This document shows, piece after piece, positions 1 to 9,748 of a DNA stretch of 64,000 nucleotides (the stretch's first letter is position 1; each line of letters opens with the position of its first letter). The translations under genes and the position numbers were made by a program. The DNA lies in the NCBI GenBank assembly GCA_943789335.1, contig CALSTS010000008.1, forward strand, positions 62,001 through 126,000. Reading direction: 5' to 3'. The notes below the pieces were generated by a model. It searched no databases and was not told the DNA's origin. It worked only from the letters and a program-made list of their open reading frames with translations. The stretch comes from an uncultured Pseudomonadales bacterium. GTDB taxonomy: Bacteria; Pseudomonadota; Gammaproteobacteria; Pseudomonadales; Pseudohongiellaceae.

Positions 1-248
1 ATGATTGCTTTTTCAATAGCCCCCAGCATGTTTTTTTCCCAAGGGGTGATAAGCAAAGAACGGCCGTCTTCTACAGTCACATTAGACAATTGCTGTATTG
101 GCGTGTCTGATCCGTAATAATCAGCAAAGACATTATCAAGAATACTAGGGTGGGCCCGACCAGTTCTTATTTTATTGAAGGCAGAATCAAGGCTGCTTAA
201 GCTTTTTTCCATTCTGTCATCTGCGTCTAACAATATCTCTTCAATCAC
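1..248 (-). CDS. frr: Ribosome recycling factor (3' part outside window)
   Basis: Only the first 82 codons are in the window. The reverse strand from a GTG at 248-246 reads V/M-IEEILLDADDRMEKSL, then a stretch with KIRTGRAHPSIL and the TPIQQLSNV region typical of the N-terminal half of RRF. A purine-rich AGAGGGGGAAAG lies just upstream and supports the GTG start. RRF works with EF-G to split post-termination ribosomes. It follows pyrH in the same direction after a 57-bp gap, the usual rpsB-tsf-pyrH-frr order of gammaproteobacteria. It is truncated only by the window edge; no defect is visible. Confidence 0.93.
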   Translation of the reverse strand, partial: MIEEILLDADDRMEKSLSSLDSAFNKIRTGRAHPSILDNVFADYYGSDTPIQQLSNVTVEDGRSLLITPWEKNMLGAIEKAI

Positions 249-305
249 CAGCTTTCCCCCTCTATCAATATTTCAACACCAATATTTCAAATGAGCATAA
301 TCTTT

Positions 306-1034
306 TTAAGAACCAGATTCGATTAGTGTGCCTTCTTCTTCACCAACCATAATATTAAAAAGCGCCTTTGGCTTGTTCATATCAAATACTCTGACGGGTA
401 AATTGTGGTCGCGACTTAAACAAATCGCTGTTAAATCCATGACACCTAATTTTTTATCTAGAATTTCATCATAAGTTAGCTTATCAAACTTAACAGCATC
501 AGGGTGCTTAATAGGATCAGCAGAATATACACCATCTACCTTAGTTGCCTTTAGCACCAAGTCAGCATCAATTTCTATGCCCCGTAAACAAGCTGCTGAG
601 TCTGTTGTAAAGAAAGGATTACCTGTTCCTGCAGAAAAAAGTACAACGTCGCCAGCTTTCAAATGCCTGATTGCAGTACGGCGGTCATAATGTTCTACAA
701 CACCACTCATCGGGATGGCAGACATTACCCGGCTTGGAATATTCGCCCTTTCCAGCGCGTCTCTCATCGCAAGAGCATTCATCACAGTCGCAAGCATTCC
801 CATATGGTCGCCTGTAACTCTCTCCATCCCTGCAGCATGTAAAGCAGCACCCCTGAAAAGATTGCCACCTCCTATCACCACACCAACCTGAACACCAATT
901 TCAACCAATTGCCCTATTTCAAGAGCCATACGATCGAGTACTTTAGGGTCAATACCAAAATCTGCACTGCCGGTAAGCGCTTCACCACTTAACTTCAATA
1001 AAATTCTGTCGTATTTCCTAATTTTAGTGCTCAT
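306..1034 (-). CDS. pyrH: UMP kinase
   Basis: This 242-residue protein has the normal length for bacterial UMP kinase, which phosphorylates UMP to UDP with ATP as a cytosolic hexamer in pyrimidine synthesis. Visible motifs are KLSGEAL at 14-20 (phosphate binding), GGGN at 55-58, the [14 protein letters not shown] helix near 76-89 and [11 protein letters not shown] near 165-175, all amino-acid-kinase-fold signatures. It lies 32 bp after tsf and before frr, so it is probably cotranscribed with the rpsB-tsf unit. Confidence 0.97.
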   Translation of the reverse strand: MSTKIRKYDRILLKLSGEALTGSADFGIDPKVLDRMALEIGQLVEIGVQVGVVIGGGNLFRGAALHAAGMERVTGDHMGMLATVMNALAMRDALERANIPSRVMSAIPMSGVVEHYDRRTAIRHLKAGDVVLFSAGTGNPFFTTDSAACLRGIEIDADLVLKATKVDGVYSADPIKHPDAVKFDKLTYDEILDKKLGVMDLTAICLSRDHNLPVRVFDMNKPKALFNIMVGEEEGTLIESGS

Positions 1035-1066
1035 ATTTAGGTTTTTAATTCCCTGTTATGATTTTA

Positions 1067-1948
1067 TTATGAATTTTGCCCTGAATCTTTTAACTGTTCA
1101 GCTACTTCAGCCGCAAAATCAACTTCAGCGACCTCAATTCCTTCTCCTACTTCATAGCGAGTAAAACTGACAATCTCAGCATTTGCATCCTTAACCATTT
1201 TACCTACTTTTATATCAGGGTCTTTAACGAAGGCTTGTTCTGTCAAAGAGACTTCTTCAATAAATTTTCGAAGACGGCCGCTGACCATTTTTTCTACGAT
1301 ATCAGCTGGCTTTCCACTTTCGGCTGCCTGTGCCGTATAGATTTCACTTTCTTTACTCAAGACATCGGCAGGAACTTCTTCAGCATTCACAACCATTGGG
1401 CTAGATGCAGCAACATGCATGGCAACATCTTTTGCCAAAGCCTCATCTCCGCCTCTTAAACTTACTAAAACTGCTATTTTACTATTTGAATGCACATAAG
1501 AGCCGACAGTAAGGCCTTCTTCATTGGCCACTGAAGCACGTCTTACAGTAATATTCTCACCAATCTTTTGAACAAGGTTAAGTCTTGCAGTCTCAAGGCC
1601 AGAAGCCATAAGCTTGCTTATGTCTGAATCTTTTGCCTCAAATACAGCCTCTATAACTTGATTTGCAAAATTACTAAAATTCTCTTCTTTGGCTGCAAAA
1701 TCTGTTTCACTATTAACTTCAACCATGGCGCCAAAACTATTGTCGCTGGCTATTTTTACCAGAACCACGCCTTCTGCAGCTGTGCGTCCTGCTTTTTTAG
1801 CTGCTTTCATGCCACTGGCTTTTCTTAATAACTCAATGGCTTGATCAATATCGCCATTTGATTCTACCAGAGCATTTTTACACTCCATCATACCCAGGCT
1901 GGTTCTATCTCGTAACTCTTTAACTAATGCTGCTGAAATGTTAGCCAT
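1067..1948 (-). CDS. tsf: Translation elongation factor Ts
   Basis: EF-Ts is the guanine nucleotide exchange factor for EF-Tu. The 293-residue product starts with a UBA-like helix set (LVKELRDRTSLGMMECKNAL at 8-27) and carries the EF-Tu-contacting motif ETDFAAKEENF at 81-91 (usual form TDFVARN). The central repeat MHVAASSPM occurs near 178-186. It lies downstream of rpsB on the same strand with a 148-bp gap that contains a possible attenuator hairpin. The C-terminal Gln/Ser end is slightly longer than in E. coli but otherwise ordinary. Confidence 0.97.
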   Translation of the reverse strand: MANISAALVKELRDRTSLGMMECKNALVESNGDIDQAIELLRKASGMKAAKKAGRTAAEGVVLVKIASDNSFGAMVEVNSETDFAAKEENFSNFANQVIEAVFEAKDSDISKLMASGLETARLNLVQKIGENITVRRASVANEEGLTVGSYVHSNSKIAVLVSLRGGDEALAKDVAMHVAASSPMVVNAEEVPADVLSKESEIYTAQAAESGKPADIVEKMVSGRLRKFIEEVSLTEQAFVKDPDIKVGKMVKDANAEIVSFTRYEVGEGIEVAEVDFAAEVAEQLKDSGQNS

Positions 1949-1989
1949 GTTATTCGGCTCCTCTACTTCATTATTTATATATGTCTCAT

Positions 1990-2031
1990 CTTTTTTTCTC
2001 CCTCAGCTTAGATTGCGAAGAGAGAAAAAAG
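1990..2031 (-). terminator. Hairpin between rpsB and tsf, possible attenuator
   Basis: CTTTTTTTCTC at 1990-2000 pairs with GAGAGAAAAAAG at 2020-2031 around a 19-nt loop, in the gap between rpsB and tsf. On the transcribed strand the 3' arm is A-rich, not a T-run, so it is not a standard Rho-independent terminator. A partial terminator or processing hairpin that sets the S2:EF-Ts ratio is possible; this role is inferred. Confidence 0.35.
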
Positions 2032-2096
2032 TTTAAGCACTTAATTAAATGGGCGTCGATGCCCAATGTTGATTAACACCTATAGCAAAATTAAGC

Positions 2097-3239
2097 TTAT
2101 TTATCGCTTCCTTCATCAGCTTTAGCCTTAGCTTTTGGAGCGGCTTTAGCTTTAGGGGCTGCTTTTGCTTTAGCCTTTGACGCTGCTTTAGCTTTAGGTG
2201 CTGCTTTAGCTTTAGGTGCTGCTTTAGCTTTAGCCTTTGGCGCTGCTTTTGCTTTAGCCTTTGGCGCTGCTTTTGCTTTAGCCTTTGGCGCTGCTTTTGC
2301 TTTAGCTTTTGCCTTAGCCTTTGGTTTAACGTCTTCTTTAACTGAATCCGCTGCAGTATCCGTAGCTTCTGCAGATGCGTTGATTTCCTCTGCTGGCTTA
2401 CCTTCATCTGATGCAGCTTCTGACTCTACTGGAGCCTCAGCCGATGCTTCTGATTTTGGCTTAGTTTTGGCCTTAACCGTAACTTTTGGTCCGCCTTCAC
2501 CTGCGGCTGAATCAATTTCTTCAACGAATTCATTTTTAGCTGCGGCCTCAATATCAGAATCACCACGACCTTCTACACAAGCATCTGCGATTGAAACAAC
2601 ATAGAGCTGGATTGCCCTGATGGCATCATCATTTCCGGGAATAACTACATCTACACCATCTGGGTTACTGTTTGTATCAACAATACCTATTACAGGAATA
2701 CCAATTTTATTGGCTTCTGTTACGGCAATACGCTCATGATCGACATCGATAACGAAAAGAGCATCTGGCAAACCGCCCATATTCTTAATACCACCAATGC
2801 CTTTATCCAATTTCTCTAGATCCCTTCTGCGCATTAGGGCTTCTTTTTTGGTTAACTTTTCAAACGTTCCATCAGCTGCCTGTGATTCAAGGTCTTTTAG
2901 ACGCTTAATAGAGGCACGAATAGTCTTGTAATTAGTCAACATTCCACCAAGCCAACGTTGATCAACGTAAGGCATTCCGGCACGACTTGCTTCTTCTTTG
3001 ATAATTTTACTGGCAGCACGTTTAGTGCCTACAAATAAAACTTTCTGGCGACGTTCAGCCATTAGTTTAACTTGTGCTAGAGCTTGATTAAATGCAGGAA
3101 CAGTATGTTCGAGGTTTATGATATGGATTTTATTACGGGCTCCGAAAATATATTGTTCCATTTTCGGATTCCAGTATCGACATTGATGACCGAAGTGCAC
3201 ACCAGCCTTCAGCATGTCTTTCATGCTTGCAGTACTCAT
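2097..3239 (-). CDS. rpsB: 30S ribosomal protein S2 with long Ala/Lys/Pro C-terminal extension
   Basis: Residues 1 to about 240 are a normal S2 ([14 protein letters not shown] at 6-19, [13 protein letters not shown] near 34-46, [35 protein letters not shown]), the small-subunit protein that helps recruit S1. The protein then runs on for about 135 residues. An acidic, Ser/Glu/Ala-rich linker is followed from about 310 by iterated A-P-K-A-K-A-K-A units ending in ADEGSDK. Typical S2 is about 240-260 residues. The tail resembles histone-H1-like or AlgP-type low-complexity domains that bind nucleic acid; its function here is inferred. The reading frame is continuous to a single stop, so this is a true extension. 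Confidence 0.95.
   Translation of the reverse strand: MSTASMKDMLKAGVHFGHQCRYWNPKMEQYIFGARNKIHIINLEHTVPAFNQALAQVKLMAERRQKVLFVGTKRAASKIIKEEASRAGMPYVDQRWLGGMLTNYKTIRASIKRLKDLESQAADGTFEKLTKKEALMRRRDLEKLDKGIGGIKNMGGLPDALFVIDVDHERIAVTEANKIGIPVIGIVDTNSNPDGVDVVIPGNDDAIRAIQLYVVSIADACVEGRGDSDIEAAAKNEFVEEIDSAAGEGGPKVTVKAKTKPKSEASAEAPVESEAASDEGKPAEEINASAEATDTAADSVKEDVKPKAKAKAKAKAAPKAKAKAAPKAKAKAAPKAKAKAAPKAKAAPKAKAASKAKAKAAPKAKAAPKAKAKADEGSDK
2107..2325 (-). repeat. Degenerate 18-24 bp coding repeat in the rpsB tail
   Basis: On the + strand, units such as GCTTTTGCTTTAGCCTTTGG followed by CGCT recur about eight times with 18-bp variants (for example 2203-2220 against 2185-2202). They encode the A-P-K-A-K-(A-K)-A units of the S2 tail. 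Unit number should be prone to slippage. A repetitive Lys/Gln/Arg/Leu-rich frame over the same DNA is a by-product of the repeat. Confidence 0.85.
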
Positions 3240-3330
3240 AGATTTTCCTTTGGGTTAGGCCTCCATACATCCCATGATCCCAACCTAAAGGTTTGACCCG
3301 AAAAGCACCCGGGAACATGTGTCGATATAT
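3240..3330 (-). promoter_or_regulatory. rpsB 5' leader, possible S2 autoregulatory element
   Basis: The transcribed leader contains a short hairpin AACCTTTAGGTT (about 3281-3292) and an upstream CCCG...TCGGGT pairing (about 3295-3312) close to the start codon. AAAGGAAAA serves as ribosome binding site. In gammaproteobacteria S2 is known to repress its own operon through a structured leader near the start codon. Assignment here rests on position and local pairing only. Confidence 0.4.
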
Positions 3331-3537
3331 GTGTGACGTTAATTTTAATTAATACCAGACAAATTATTTCATCTGGTTTATTCGTTTGTATAGGCCTGAG
3401 CCCTTAAAACGTGCGGCTTTATACCATAAAGTTCAGCCAACTTAAAGTAATAATATTCTGTGTGAAAGGCAGACTTACCTATACTTTGAAGCCTCAGATG
3501 CACTAAAATTACTTTTTTTACCTATTCCACTTGTTTT

Positions 3538-4311
3538 ATGCCTGTAACAATCAAAAGCTCTGAAGATATCGATTTAATGCGCCATGCAGGACGCCTTGCG
3601 GCTGAAGTGCTTGAAATGATAGGCCCCTATGTTCAAGTAGGAGTCAGCACTGGCGAACTTGATCGTATTTGTCATGACTATATTGTGAATGTACAAGACG
3701 CCATCCCCGCTCCTTTAAATTACAATGGCTTCCCAAAATCTATCTGCACCTCGATCAATCATGTCATATGCCATGGCATTCCCAACGACAGTAAAATTTT
3801 GAAAGATGGCGATATTATCAACATAGATATTACTGTTATTAAAAATGGCTTTCATGGTGATACCAGCAAAATGTTTCTGCTTGGTGACACCCCTACTCAT
3901 GCCCAACGCCTTGTAAAGACTACACAAGAAGCTTTATATCTTGCTATTGACATGGTTAAGCCCGGCATACGCCTAGGGGATATTGGTCATGCAATTCAAC
4001 AATATGCCGAAAAAAGACATTATTCTGTGGTCAGAGAGTATTGTGGCCATGGCATCGGCCGTATTTTCCATGAAGAGCCTCAGGTTCTGCATTATGGTAA
4101 ACCCAATACCGGGCTGGAACTTCAAGCTGGTATGACATTCACCATAGAGCCAATGATTAACGCTGGATCTCGCTATACTCGTCTATCAAAGACAGATGGT
4201 TGGACTGTCACCACCAAAGATCGTCGCCTTTCTGCGCAATGGGAGCATACCCTAGCCGTTCTTGATGATGGCTGTGAAGTACTGACTAAACGCTCCGAAG
4301 AAAGGTTTTAA
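3538..4311 (+). CDS. map: Methionine aminopeptidase, type I
   Basis: The 257-residue cytosolic metallopeptidase removes the initiator Met. Family marks are visible: SINHVICHGIP near 77-87 (substrate-pocket His), DGDIINIDITVIKNGFHGDTSKMF near 97-120 (metal Asp ligands), GHGIGRIFHEEPQVLHYG near 170-187 (metal His) and FTIEPMIN near 200-207 (metal Glu), with a final WEHTLAVLDDG. It is divergent from rpsB across 298 bp, the standard gammaproteobacterial arrangement, and starts a rightward operon with glnD 6 bp downstream. Confidence 0.97.
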   Translation: MPVTIKSSEDIDLMRHAGRLAAEVLEMIGPYVQVGVSTGELDRICHDYIVNVQDAIPAPLNYNGFPKSICTSINHVICHGIPNDSKILKDGDIINIDITVIKNGFHGDTSKMFLLGDTPTHAQRLVKTTQEALYLAIDMVKPGIRLGDIGHAIQQYAEKRHYSVVREYCGHGIGRIFHEEPQVLHYGKPNTGLELQAGMTFTIEPMINAGSRYTRLSKTDGWTVTTKDRRLSAQWEHTLAVLDDGCEVLTKRSEERF

Positions 4312-4317
4312 ATATTT

Positions 4318-6993
4318 ATGGAGCCCTCAAGTGCTAAACTTTTTGACGTAAAAAAATTCAAGCAAAAATTAACCTTAACTGAATCCCCTATAAAGTGTTT
4401 TCGTGAAGCCATAAGTGAAACTCGGGCCTTGCTCGACGAACGCTTTAAATCTAAAGCCAATATTGAAGTAATAATTTCAGACTTAACTTGGTTTATTGAC
4501 CAACTGTTAACCGCCGCATGGCAACAATACGACTGGGAAGATAAAAAAGACATCAGCTTATTGGCGGTTGGCGGGTATGGGCGTGGAGAATTACACCCCT
4601 ATTCCGATATAGACATTCAAATATTGCTGGGCAAAAACAATCAAAAGAAATACAAGAAAAATATTGAATCATTTCTAACCTTTCTTTGGGATATAAATCT
4701 TGAAGTAGGCCAAAGTGTGCGGACAATTAATGAAAATAAAAAACAGGCGGCAAATGACATCACTATTGCAACCGCATTAATGGAATCAAGAACTGTTTAT
4801 GGCAACCCTGAACTTCACGATAAATTAATTCTTGCCGTTAGTAAGAAAAAAATATGGGAAGCTAAAAAGTTTTTTACAGCGAAAAATAACGAACAAATTA
4901 CACGCCATGCTAAATATGATGATATCGAATACGCACTTGAACCTAATTTAAAAGTGTCTCCAGGCGGACTAAGAGATATTCAAACCATTGGCTGGATATC
5001 CAAACGTTATTTTGGCGCTTCAGACTTTCAAGAACTAGTTGATCGGGGTTTTTTACAAAAAAATGAATATCTCGATTTAATTAAAAGCAGAAATTTTCTT
5101 TGGTCCTTACGCTACGGTTTACATATGTTGGCTGGGCGTAAAGAAGACCGTTTATTGTTTGAACATCAGCGCAGCTTAGCCGAAATATTTTCTTACGAAG
5201 ACGACAAAAACAGCCTTGGTATTGAAAAATTAATGAAAGAATATTATCGCAACGTGCAGACTCTTCGAGAGTTAAATGATGTCTTACTGCAACTTTTTGA
5301 TGAAGAAATTATTCGCTCCAAAGAAAAAGCAAAAATTATTACTTTGAATGCTCGCTTCCAAATTCGCAATAATTATATTGAAGCTGTGCACACAAGAGTG
5401 TTCAAACAAACACCATTTGCGCTTTTAGAAATTTTTGTGCTGTTCGCGCAGAATGAAAAAATTGAAGGCATAAGAGCTTCAACTATTCGATTAATTAGGA
5501 ATAGCCGGCAGCTGATTGATGATGATTTTAGAAAAGACATTCGTAATACCAGTTTATTTATGGAGTTAATACGCTCGCCATACAAAATGGTGGCGCGTTT
5601 AAGACAAATGAAAAGGTATGGAATACTTGGAGGCTACCTACCAGAATTTGGAAATATTATTGGACAAATGCAGCATGACTTGTTTCATATTTATTCTGTG
5701 GATGACCATACATTGCAAGTTGTTGAAAACATGCGTCGTTTGCATCACCCTGAAGCTGAAGATAAATATCCTCTAGCCGCCAATATTATTAAATATTTAC
5801 CAAAAGTTGAGTTGTTATATATAGCCGGTCTTTACCATGATATTGCTAAGGGTCGAGGTGGCGATCACTCAGTCCTTGGCGTCAAAGATGCCGAGGCCTT
5901 TTGTACCAGGCACTACCTAGGGAAATGGGATACAGCTCTAGTTGCCTGGTTAGTTAAAAATCATTTATTGATGTCTAGCATTGCTCAACGTAAGGATATA
6001 CAGGACCCTGATGTCATAAAAAGTTTTGCCTTAAGTGTTGGCGATCAGACTCGATTAGATTATTTATATACATTAACTGTTGCCGATATTAATGCTACTA
6101 ACCCTAAACTTTGGAATGCTTGGCGTGCTTCTTTACTCAGACAACTCTATCAGGGCACAAAACGTGCGCTAAACCTCGGCTTAGAAAAGGTCGTTGGCAA
6201 AAAATCACGAATAAAAGATAACCAAGCCCTAGCGCTTGCACTGCTGATTGAAAAAAACATGAGCAAAAAGCAGGCTTTGTCCATATGGGACAACCCTACA
6301 GAAGATTATTTTCTTAGAGAAAGCCCAGAAGATATTGCCTGGCAAACATTAGCAATAGCCAAGCACACAGATCTAGAACAACCATTAATTCTGATTAAAA
6401 ACAGCACAGAACATCAGTCTGAAGGTGCAACTCAAGTTTTTATTTACACACAAAATTCACATTTTTTATTTGCCAATATTGCAAATGCATTTGATCGGCT
6501 AAATCTAAACATACAAAATGCTAGATTATTTAATACAGCATCAAATAAAGCCCTACTAACATTCATGGTTTTAGAAACAAATGGCACATTAATCAAAAAG
6601 AACTCTTCAAGAATGTCAGAAATTATCAGCCTTCTTAAAGAATATTCATTACCGATAGAGAAACCACCAAAGAAAAAACAACGCACTCCAAGGCAATTAA
6701 GACATTTCAGCCTAGCCACAGAAACCAGCTTCACCAATCCTGAACAATTTCCTTATTCTATATTAGAGGTTCTTTGCCCCGACAGACCGGGACTCTTGGC
6801 TAAAATTGCCAACATTTTTGTTGAAAAAAATATTATTATACATGACGCAAAAATTACAACTTTGGGCGAAAATGTAGAAGATATTTTCTTCATTACCAAT
6901 AATAAGAACAAACCTATCACTAGCAAGAAGATCTCTGAAGAACTCCAAATGCTTATTAAAGAGAAGTTAGACGCTAGCTTAAAAGCAGCTTGA
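4318..6993 (+). CDS. glnD: [Protein-PII] uridylyltransferase/uridylyl-removing enzyme
   Basis: GlnD senses glutamine and uridylylates or deuridylylates PII proteins, setting nitrogen assimilation. The 891 residues match the family length. Domain order: nucleotidyltransferase with GGYGRGELHPYSDID at 85-99, a helical PII-UTase linker, an HD phosphohydrolase domain with LYHDIAKGRGGDH near 505-517, and two C-terminal ACT domains near 700-780 and 815-885 (the second starts with LEVLCPDRPGLLAKIA). It follows map by 6 bp and overlaps a possible TTG start of the next gene, so it is cotranscribed. Confidence 0.97.
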   Translation: MEPSSAKLFDVKKFKQKLTLTESPIKCFREAISETRALLDERFKSKANIEVIISDLTWFIDQLLTAAWQQYDWEDKKDISLLAVGGYGRGELHPYSDIDIQILLGKNNQKKYKKNIESFLTFLWDINLEVGQSVRTINENKKQAANDITIATALMESRTVYGNPELHDKLILAVSKKKIWEAKKFFTAKNNEQITRHAKYDDIEYALEPNLKVSPGGLRDIQTIGWISKRYFGASDFQELVDRGFLQKNEYLDLIKSRNFLWSLRYGLHMLAGRKEDRLLFEHQRSLAEIFSYEDDKNSLGIEKLMKEYYRNVQTLRELNDVLLQLFDEEIIRSKEKAKIITLNARFQIRNNYIEAVHTRVFKQTPFALLEIFVLFAQNEKIEGIRASTIRLIRNSRQLIDDDFRKDIRNTSLFMELIRSPYKMVARLRQMKRYGILGGYLPEFGNIIGQMQHDLFHIYSVDDHTLQVVENMRRLHHPEAEDKYPLAANIIKYLPKVELLYIAGLYHDIAKGRGGDHSVLGVKDAEAFCTRHYLGKWDTALVAWLVKNHLLMSSIAQRKDIQDPDVIKSFALSVGDQTRLDYLYTLTVADINATNPKLWNAWRASLLRQLYQGTKRALNLGLEKVVGKKSRIKDNQALALALLIEKNMSKKQALSIWDNPTEDYFLRESPEDIAWQTLAIAKHTDLEQPLILIKNSTEHQSEGATQVFIYTQNSHFLFANIANAFDRLNLNIQNARLFNTASNKALLTFMVLETNGTLIKKNSSRMSEIISLLKEYSLPIEKPPKKKQRTPRQLRHFSLATETSFTNPEQFPYSILEVLCPDRPGLLAKIANIFVEKNIIIHDAKITTLGENVEDIFFITNNKNKPITSKKISEELQMLIKEKLDASLKAA

Positions 6994-7001
6994 GAATTAA
7001 T

Positions 7002-7340
7002 ATGATCATGTACGGCATCCCTAATTGTGACAGCATAAAAAAAGCCAAAGCTTTTCTAGATAGCAACAATGTAAGCTATGAGTTCCATGATTATAAAAAG
7101 CAGGGTGTTAGCCCTGAGTTACTCAGACATTGGTGTAAATCCTTTGGTTATGAAAATGTATTAAATCGTCGAGGTACAACCTGGCGCAAACTCGATGCAG
7201 AAACACAAGCTACAATCAATGAAGAAACCGCCATTCTACTCATGCAGGAATTACCCTCCATGATTAAGCGACCACTACTCGACACCGGCAAAAAACTTGT
7301 TATCGGATTTGATCAAAGTGAGTATGAAAGCCTGCTATAA
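7002..7340 (+). CDS. yffB: ArsC/Spx-family protein (YffB-like)
   Basis: A 112-residue thioredoxin-fold protein of the ArsC/Spx family. It begins MIMYGIPNCDSIKKAKAFLD, so it keeps a single Cys where glutaredoxins have CxxC, and it has NRRGTTWRKLD near 56-66 and SMIKRPLL near 88-95, as in E. coli YffB. An upstream in-frame TTG at 6990 would add four residues; the ATG at 7002 with TTGAGAA before it is the better start. The position between glnD and dapD/dapE is typical of the family. The substrate is unknown; glutathione-dependent reductase activity has been suggested for the family. Confidence 0.85.
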   Translation: MIMYGIPNCDSIKKAKAFLDSNNVSYEFHDYKKQGVSPELLRHWCKSFGYENVLNRRGTTWRKLDAETQATINEETAILLMQELPSMIKRPLLDTGKKLVIGFDQSEYESLL

Positions 7341-7382
7341 TGCTGCCTGGCTTTTTTTCAACTCGAAACTCAACACGGAACT

Positions 7383-8417
7383 ATGATGAATTTATATAGC
7401 CTCGCTTTTGGAATCGGCAGCAAAGACTCTTCGGGTAATTGGTTAGAATGCTATTACCCTGCTCCCATATTAAATCCAGATTTAGACACTCAAAAATCCA
7501 TATTGTCAGTGCTTGAATACACTAACGGCAATCAAGCTATCGAACTCGATCAGCAACAAGTTAATCAGATTTTAGATAACTTTGGAGCCTCACAAAATCA
7601 GGCTCAAATCGATTTGCTTTCAAGCCTAACGCTAAGTAAAAAACCACTGGTCATTTGCATACTTGAAAGCGATGATAGCCCAAGCTCAGTACCTGAGGTT
7701 TATCTTAAATTACATTTACTTTCCCACCGTTTAGTAAAACCACATGGCTTAAACTTGGATGGCATGTTCGGACTGTTGCCAAATGTTGCATGGACTAACC
7801 AAGGCGCTATTGCTATCAGTGAATTGCCTCACTATCAGCTAGAGGCCAAACTCAAAAATCAAAATTTATCAGTAAATTCAGTCGACAAGTTTCCAAAAAT
7901 GACTGATTACGTTGTGCCAACTGGCGTACGAATTGCTGATACTGCAAGAGTAAGGCTTGGCGCCTATATTGGTGAAGGCACTACTATCATGCATGAAGGC
8001 TTTGTGAATTTTAATGCCGGTACTGAAGGCGAGGCTATGATAGAAGGCCGTATCAGTGCTGGCGTTTTTGTTGGCAAAGGTACTGATCTGGGCGGAGGTT
8101 GCAGCATAATAGGCACACTCTCTGGCGGGGGCAAAGAAGTCATTTCAATTGGAGAAAGCTGCTTAATTGGCGCCAATGCTGGTCTCGGCATATCTCTTGG
8201 CAATGACTGTATAATTGAGGCAGGTCTTTATCTTACTGCTGGCACTAAAGTCACAGTGCTAGATGTGGATAAAAAAGCTGTAGAAGTCATTAAAGCTAGA
8301 GAGCTCACGGGTAAAAATAGTCTATTATTTAGACGGAATTCAACATCAGGTGCCGTTGAATGTCTAACTAACCAGACCGTTATTGAGTTAAACGCAGAAT
8401 TGCATTCTAACAATTAA
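7383..8417 (+). CDS. dapD: Tetrahydrodipicolinate N-succinyltransferase
   Basis: This enzyme transfers succinyl from succinyl-CoA to tetrahydrodipicolinate in the succinylase branch of lysine/diaminopimelate synthesis. The 344-residue length matches the Pseudomonas/actinobacterial-type DapD rather than the 274-residue E. coli type. The C-terminal half is a left-handed beta helix built of hexapeptides (for example VRLGAYIGEGTTIMHEG, then GRISAGVFVGKGTDLGGGCS). It is followed by dapE after 41 bp, so two consecutive pathway steps sit together. Confidence 0.95.
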   Translation: MMNLYSLAFGIGSKDSSGNWLECYYPAPILNPDLDTQKSILSVLEYTNGNQAIELDQQQVNQILDNFGASQNQAQIDLLSSLTLSKKPLVICILESDDSPSSVPEVYLKLHLLSHRLVKPHGLNLDGMFGLLPNVAWTNQGAIAISELPHYQLEAKLKNQNLSVNSVDKFPKMTDYVVPTGVRIADTARVRLGAYIGEGTTIMHEGFVNFNAGTEGEAMIEGRISAGVFVGKGTDLGGGCSIIGTLSGGGKEVISIGESCLIGANAGLGISLGNDCIIEAGLYLTAGTKVTVLDVDKKAVEVIKARELTGKNSLLFRRNSTSGAVECLTNQTVIELNAELHSNN

Positions 8418-8458
8418 AAAATGAAAATAATTATCATTAAACTTAGTTAAGGTTTGGC

Positions 8459-9586
8459 ATGTCATCAACCATCGACTTATGCAGCGAACTAATCTCTCGG
8501 CCTTCTGTTAGTCCAGATGACCAGGGCTGCCAGGAAATATTAGTAGCGCGCCTTGAAAAGCTAGGCTTCGACATTGAACATCTACCATTTTCTGATGTGA
8601 AAAACTTGTGGGCCAGGCGCGGCATCACTGCTCCTTTATTTTGTTTTGCCGGACATACCGATGTCGTACCAGCAGGCAATATTGCTGATTGGAACTCAGA
8701 GCCTTTTAATCCTGACATAAGAAACGGTTTACTTTATGGTCGCGGTAGCGCCGATATGAAAGGTAGCCTTGCGGCAATGATTACTGCTTGTGAAACCTTT
8801 TTAGAACAAAACCCAATGTTTGATGGATCGATCGCTTTTTTAATTACTAGTGATGAAGAAAGTGTTGCCACCCATGGCACAGTTAAAGTCATCGAAACAC
8901 TACAAAACAGAAATGAGCATATAGATTACTGTCTGGTCGGCGAACCCTCCAGCAGTAAAAAGCTTGGAGATGTTGCCAGAAATGGTAGGCGTGGTTCCTT
9001 AAATGGCACCTTAACTATTAATGGCAAAGAAGGTCATGTCGCCTACCCTGAACTGGCCATAAATCCAATTCATAAGTTTTTGCCCGCACTAACTGAATTA
9101 ACTCAAATTGAATGGGATCAAGGCAATGATTATTTCCCGGCCACTAGCTTGCAGATATCGAATATATCTGCTGGCCAAGGCACCAATAATGTCATTCCTG
9201 GAGAAATGTCTTTGCTATTTAATTTCAGATTCTCAACAGAGGTGACGGTCGAAGGCCTGAAAGCACAAGTGCAGACAATATTTGATCATCATTATGAGAA
9301 TTATGAACTTGAATGGCAACTCTCTGGCAATCCTTTTATTACTGAAGTCGGTGTCTTAACGGATGCTCTTACAAAAAGCGTAAAGGCCGTGACTGGTCTT
9401 GATTGCAGCTTATCGACTGGCGGGGGGACCAGTGATGGTAGATTTATAGCCCCGACAGGAACTCAGGTAGTAGAGCTAGGACCTATTAACGCTAGCATTC
9501 ATAAAAATAATGAACACGTTGCTGTGGCTGACCTCGATCAACTTGCCCTTATTTATGAAAAAATACTCGAAGAAGTTTTGCTTTAA
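8459..9586 (+). CDS. dapE: Succinyl-diaminopimelate desuccinylase
   Basis: A dinuclear-zinc M20 peptidase-family enzyme that hydrolyses N-succinyl-L,L-diaminopimelate. CFAGHTDVVPAG at 62-73 supplies His and Asp ligands, YGRGSADMKGS near 93-103 the bridging Asp, and SDEES near 130-134 the catalytic/ligand Glu pair. SLSTGGGTSDGRFIAP and GPINASIHKNNEHV near the C-terminus match the family. The 375-residue length is normal. It ends the map-glnD-yffB-dapD-dapE run; the next gene is convergent. Confidence 0.96.
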   Translation: MSSTIDLCSELISRPSVSPDDQGCQEILVARLEKLGFDIEHLPFSDVKNLWARRGITAPLFCFAGHTDVVPAGNIADWNSEPFNPDIRNGLLYGRGSADMKGSLAAMITACETFLEQNPMFDGSIAFLITSDEESVATHGTVKVIETLQNRNEHIDYCLVGEPSSSKKLGDVARNGRRGSLNGTLTINGKEGHVAYPELAINPIHKFLPALTELTQIEWDQGNDYFPATSLQISNISAGQGTNNVIPGEMSLLFNFRFSTEVTVEGLKAQVQTIFDHHYENYELEWQLSGNPFITEVGVLTDALTKSVKAVTGLDCSLSTGGGTSDGRFIAPTGTQVVELGPINASIHKNNEHVAVADLDQLALIYEKILEEVLL

Positions 9587-9748
9587 GCCAGTTCCAGCAA
9601 TCAACCGAATGGCTCTACGGCCTTAGATATTCCCCTTCACTTATCCACCATACAGCTTTCTTTCAGCTCAATTCAGTGGTTGAGAAGCAGTCAAAAACGC
9701 CAGTATATTTTTTGAATAATGCGATTCAGCACAGAAACCTATTAAAAA

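Noticed and set aside
2107..2325. Tandem units as a CRISPR array
   Set aside because: Units are 18-24 bp without unique spacers and are in frame within rpsB.
2045..2407. A Gln/Arg/Leu/Lys-rich 120-codon frame
   Set aside because: It lies on the same strand as the rpsB tail in another frame, and its repetitiveness comes from the S2 coding repeat.
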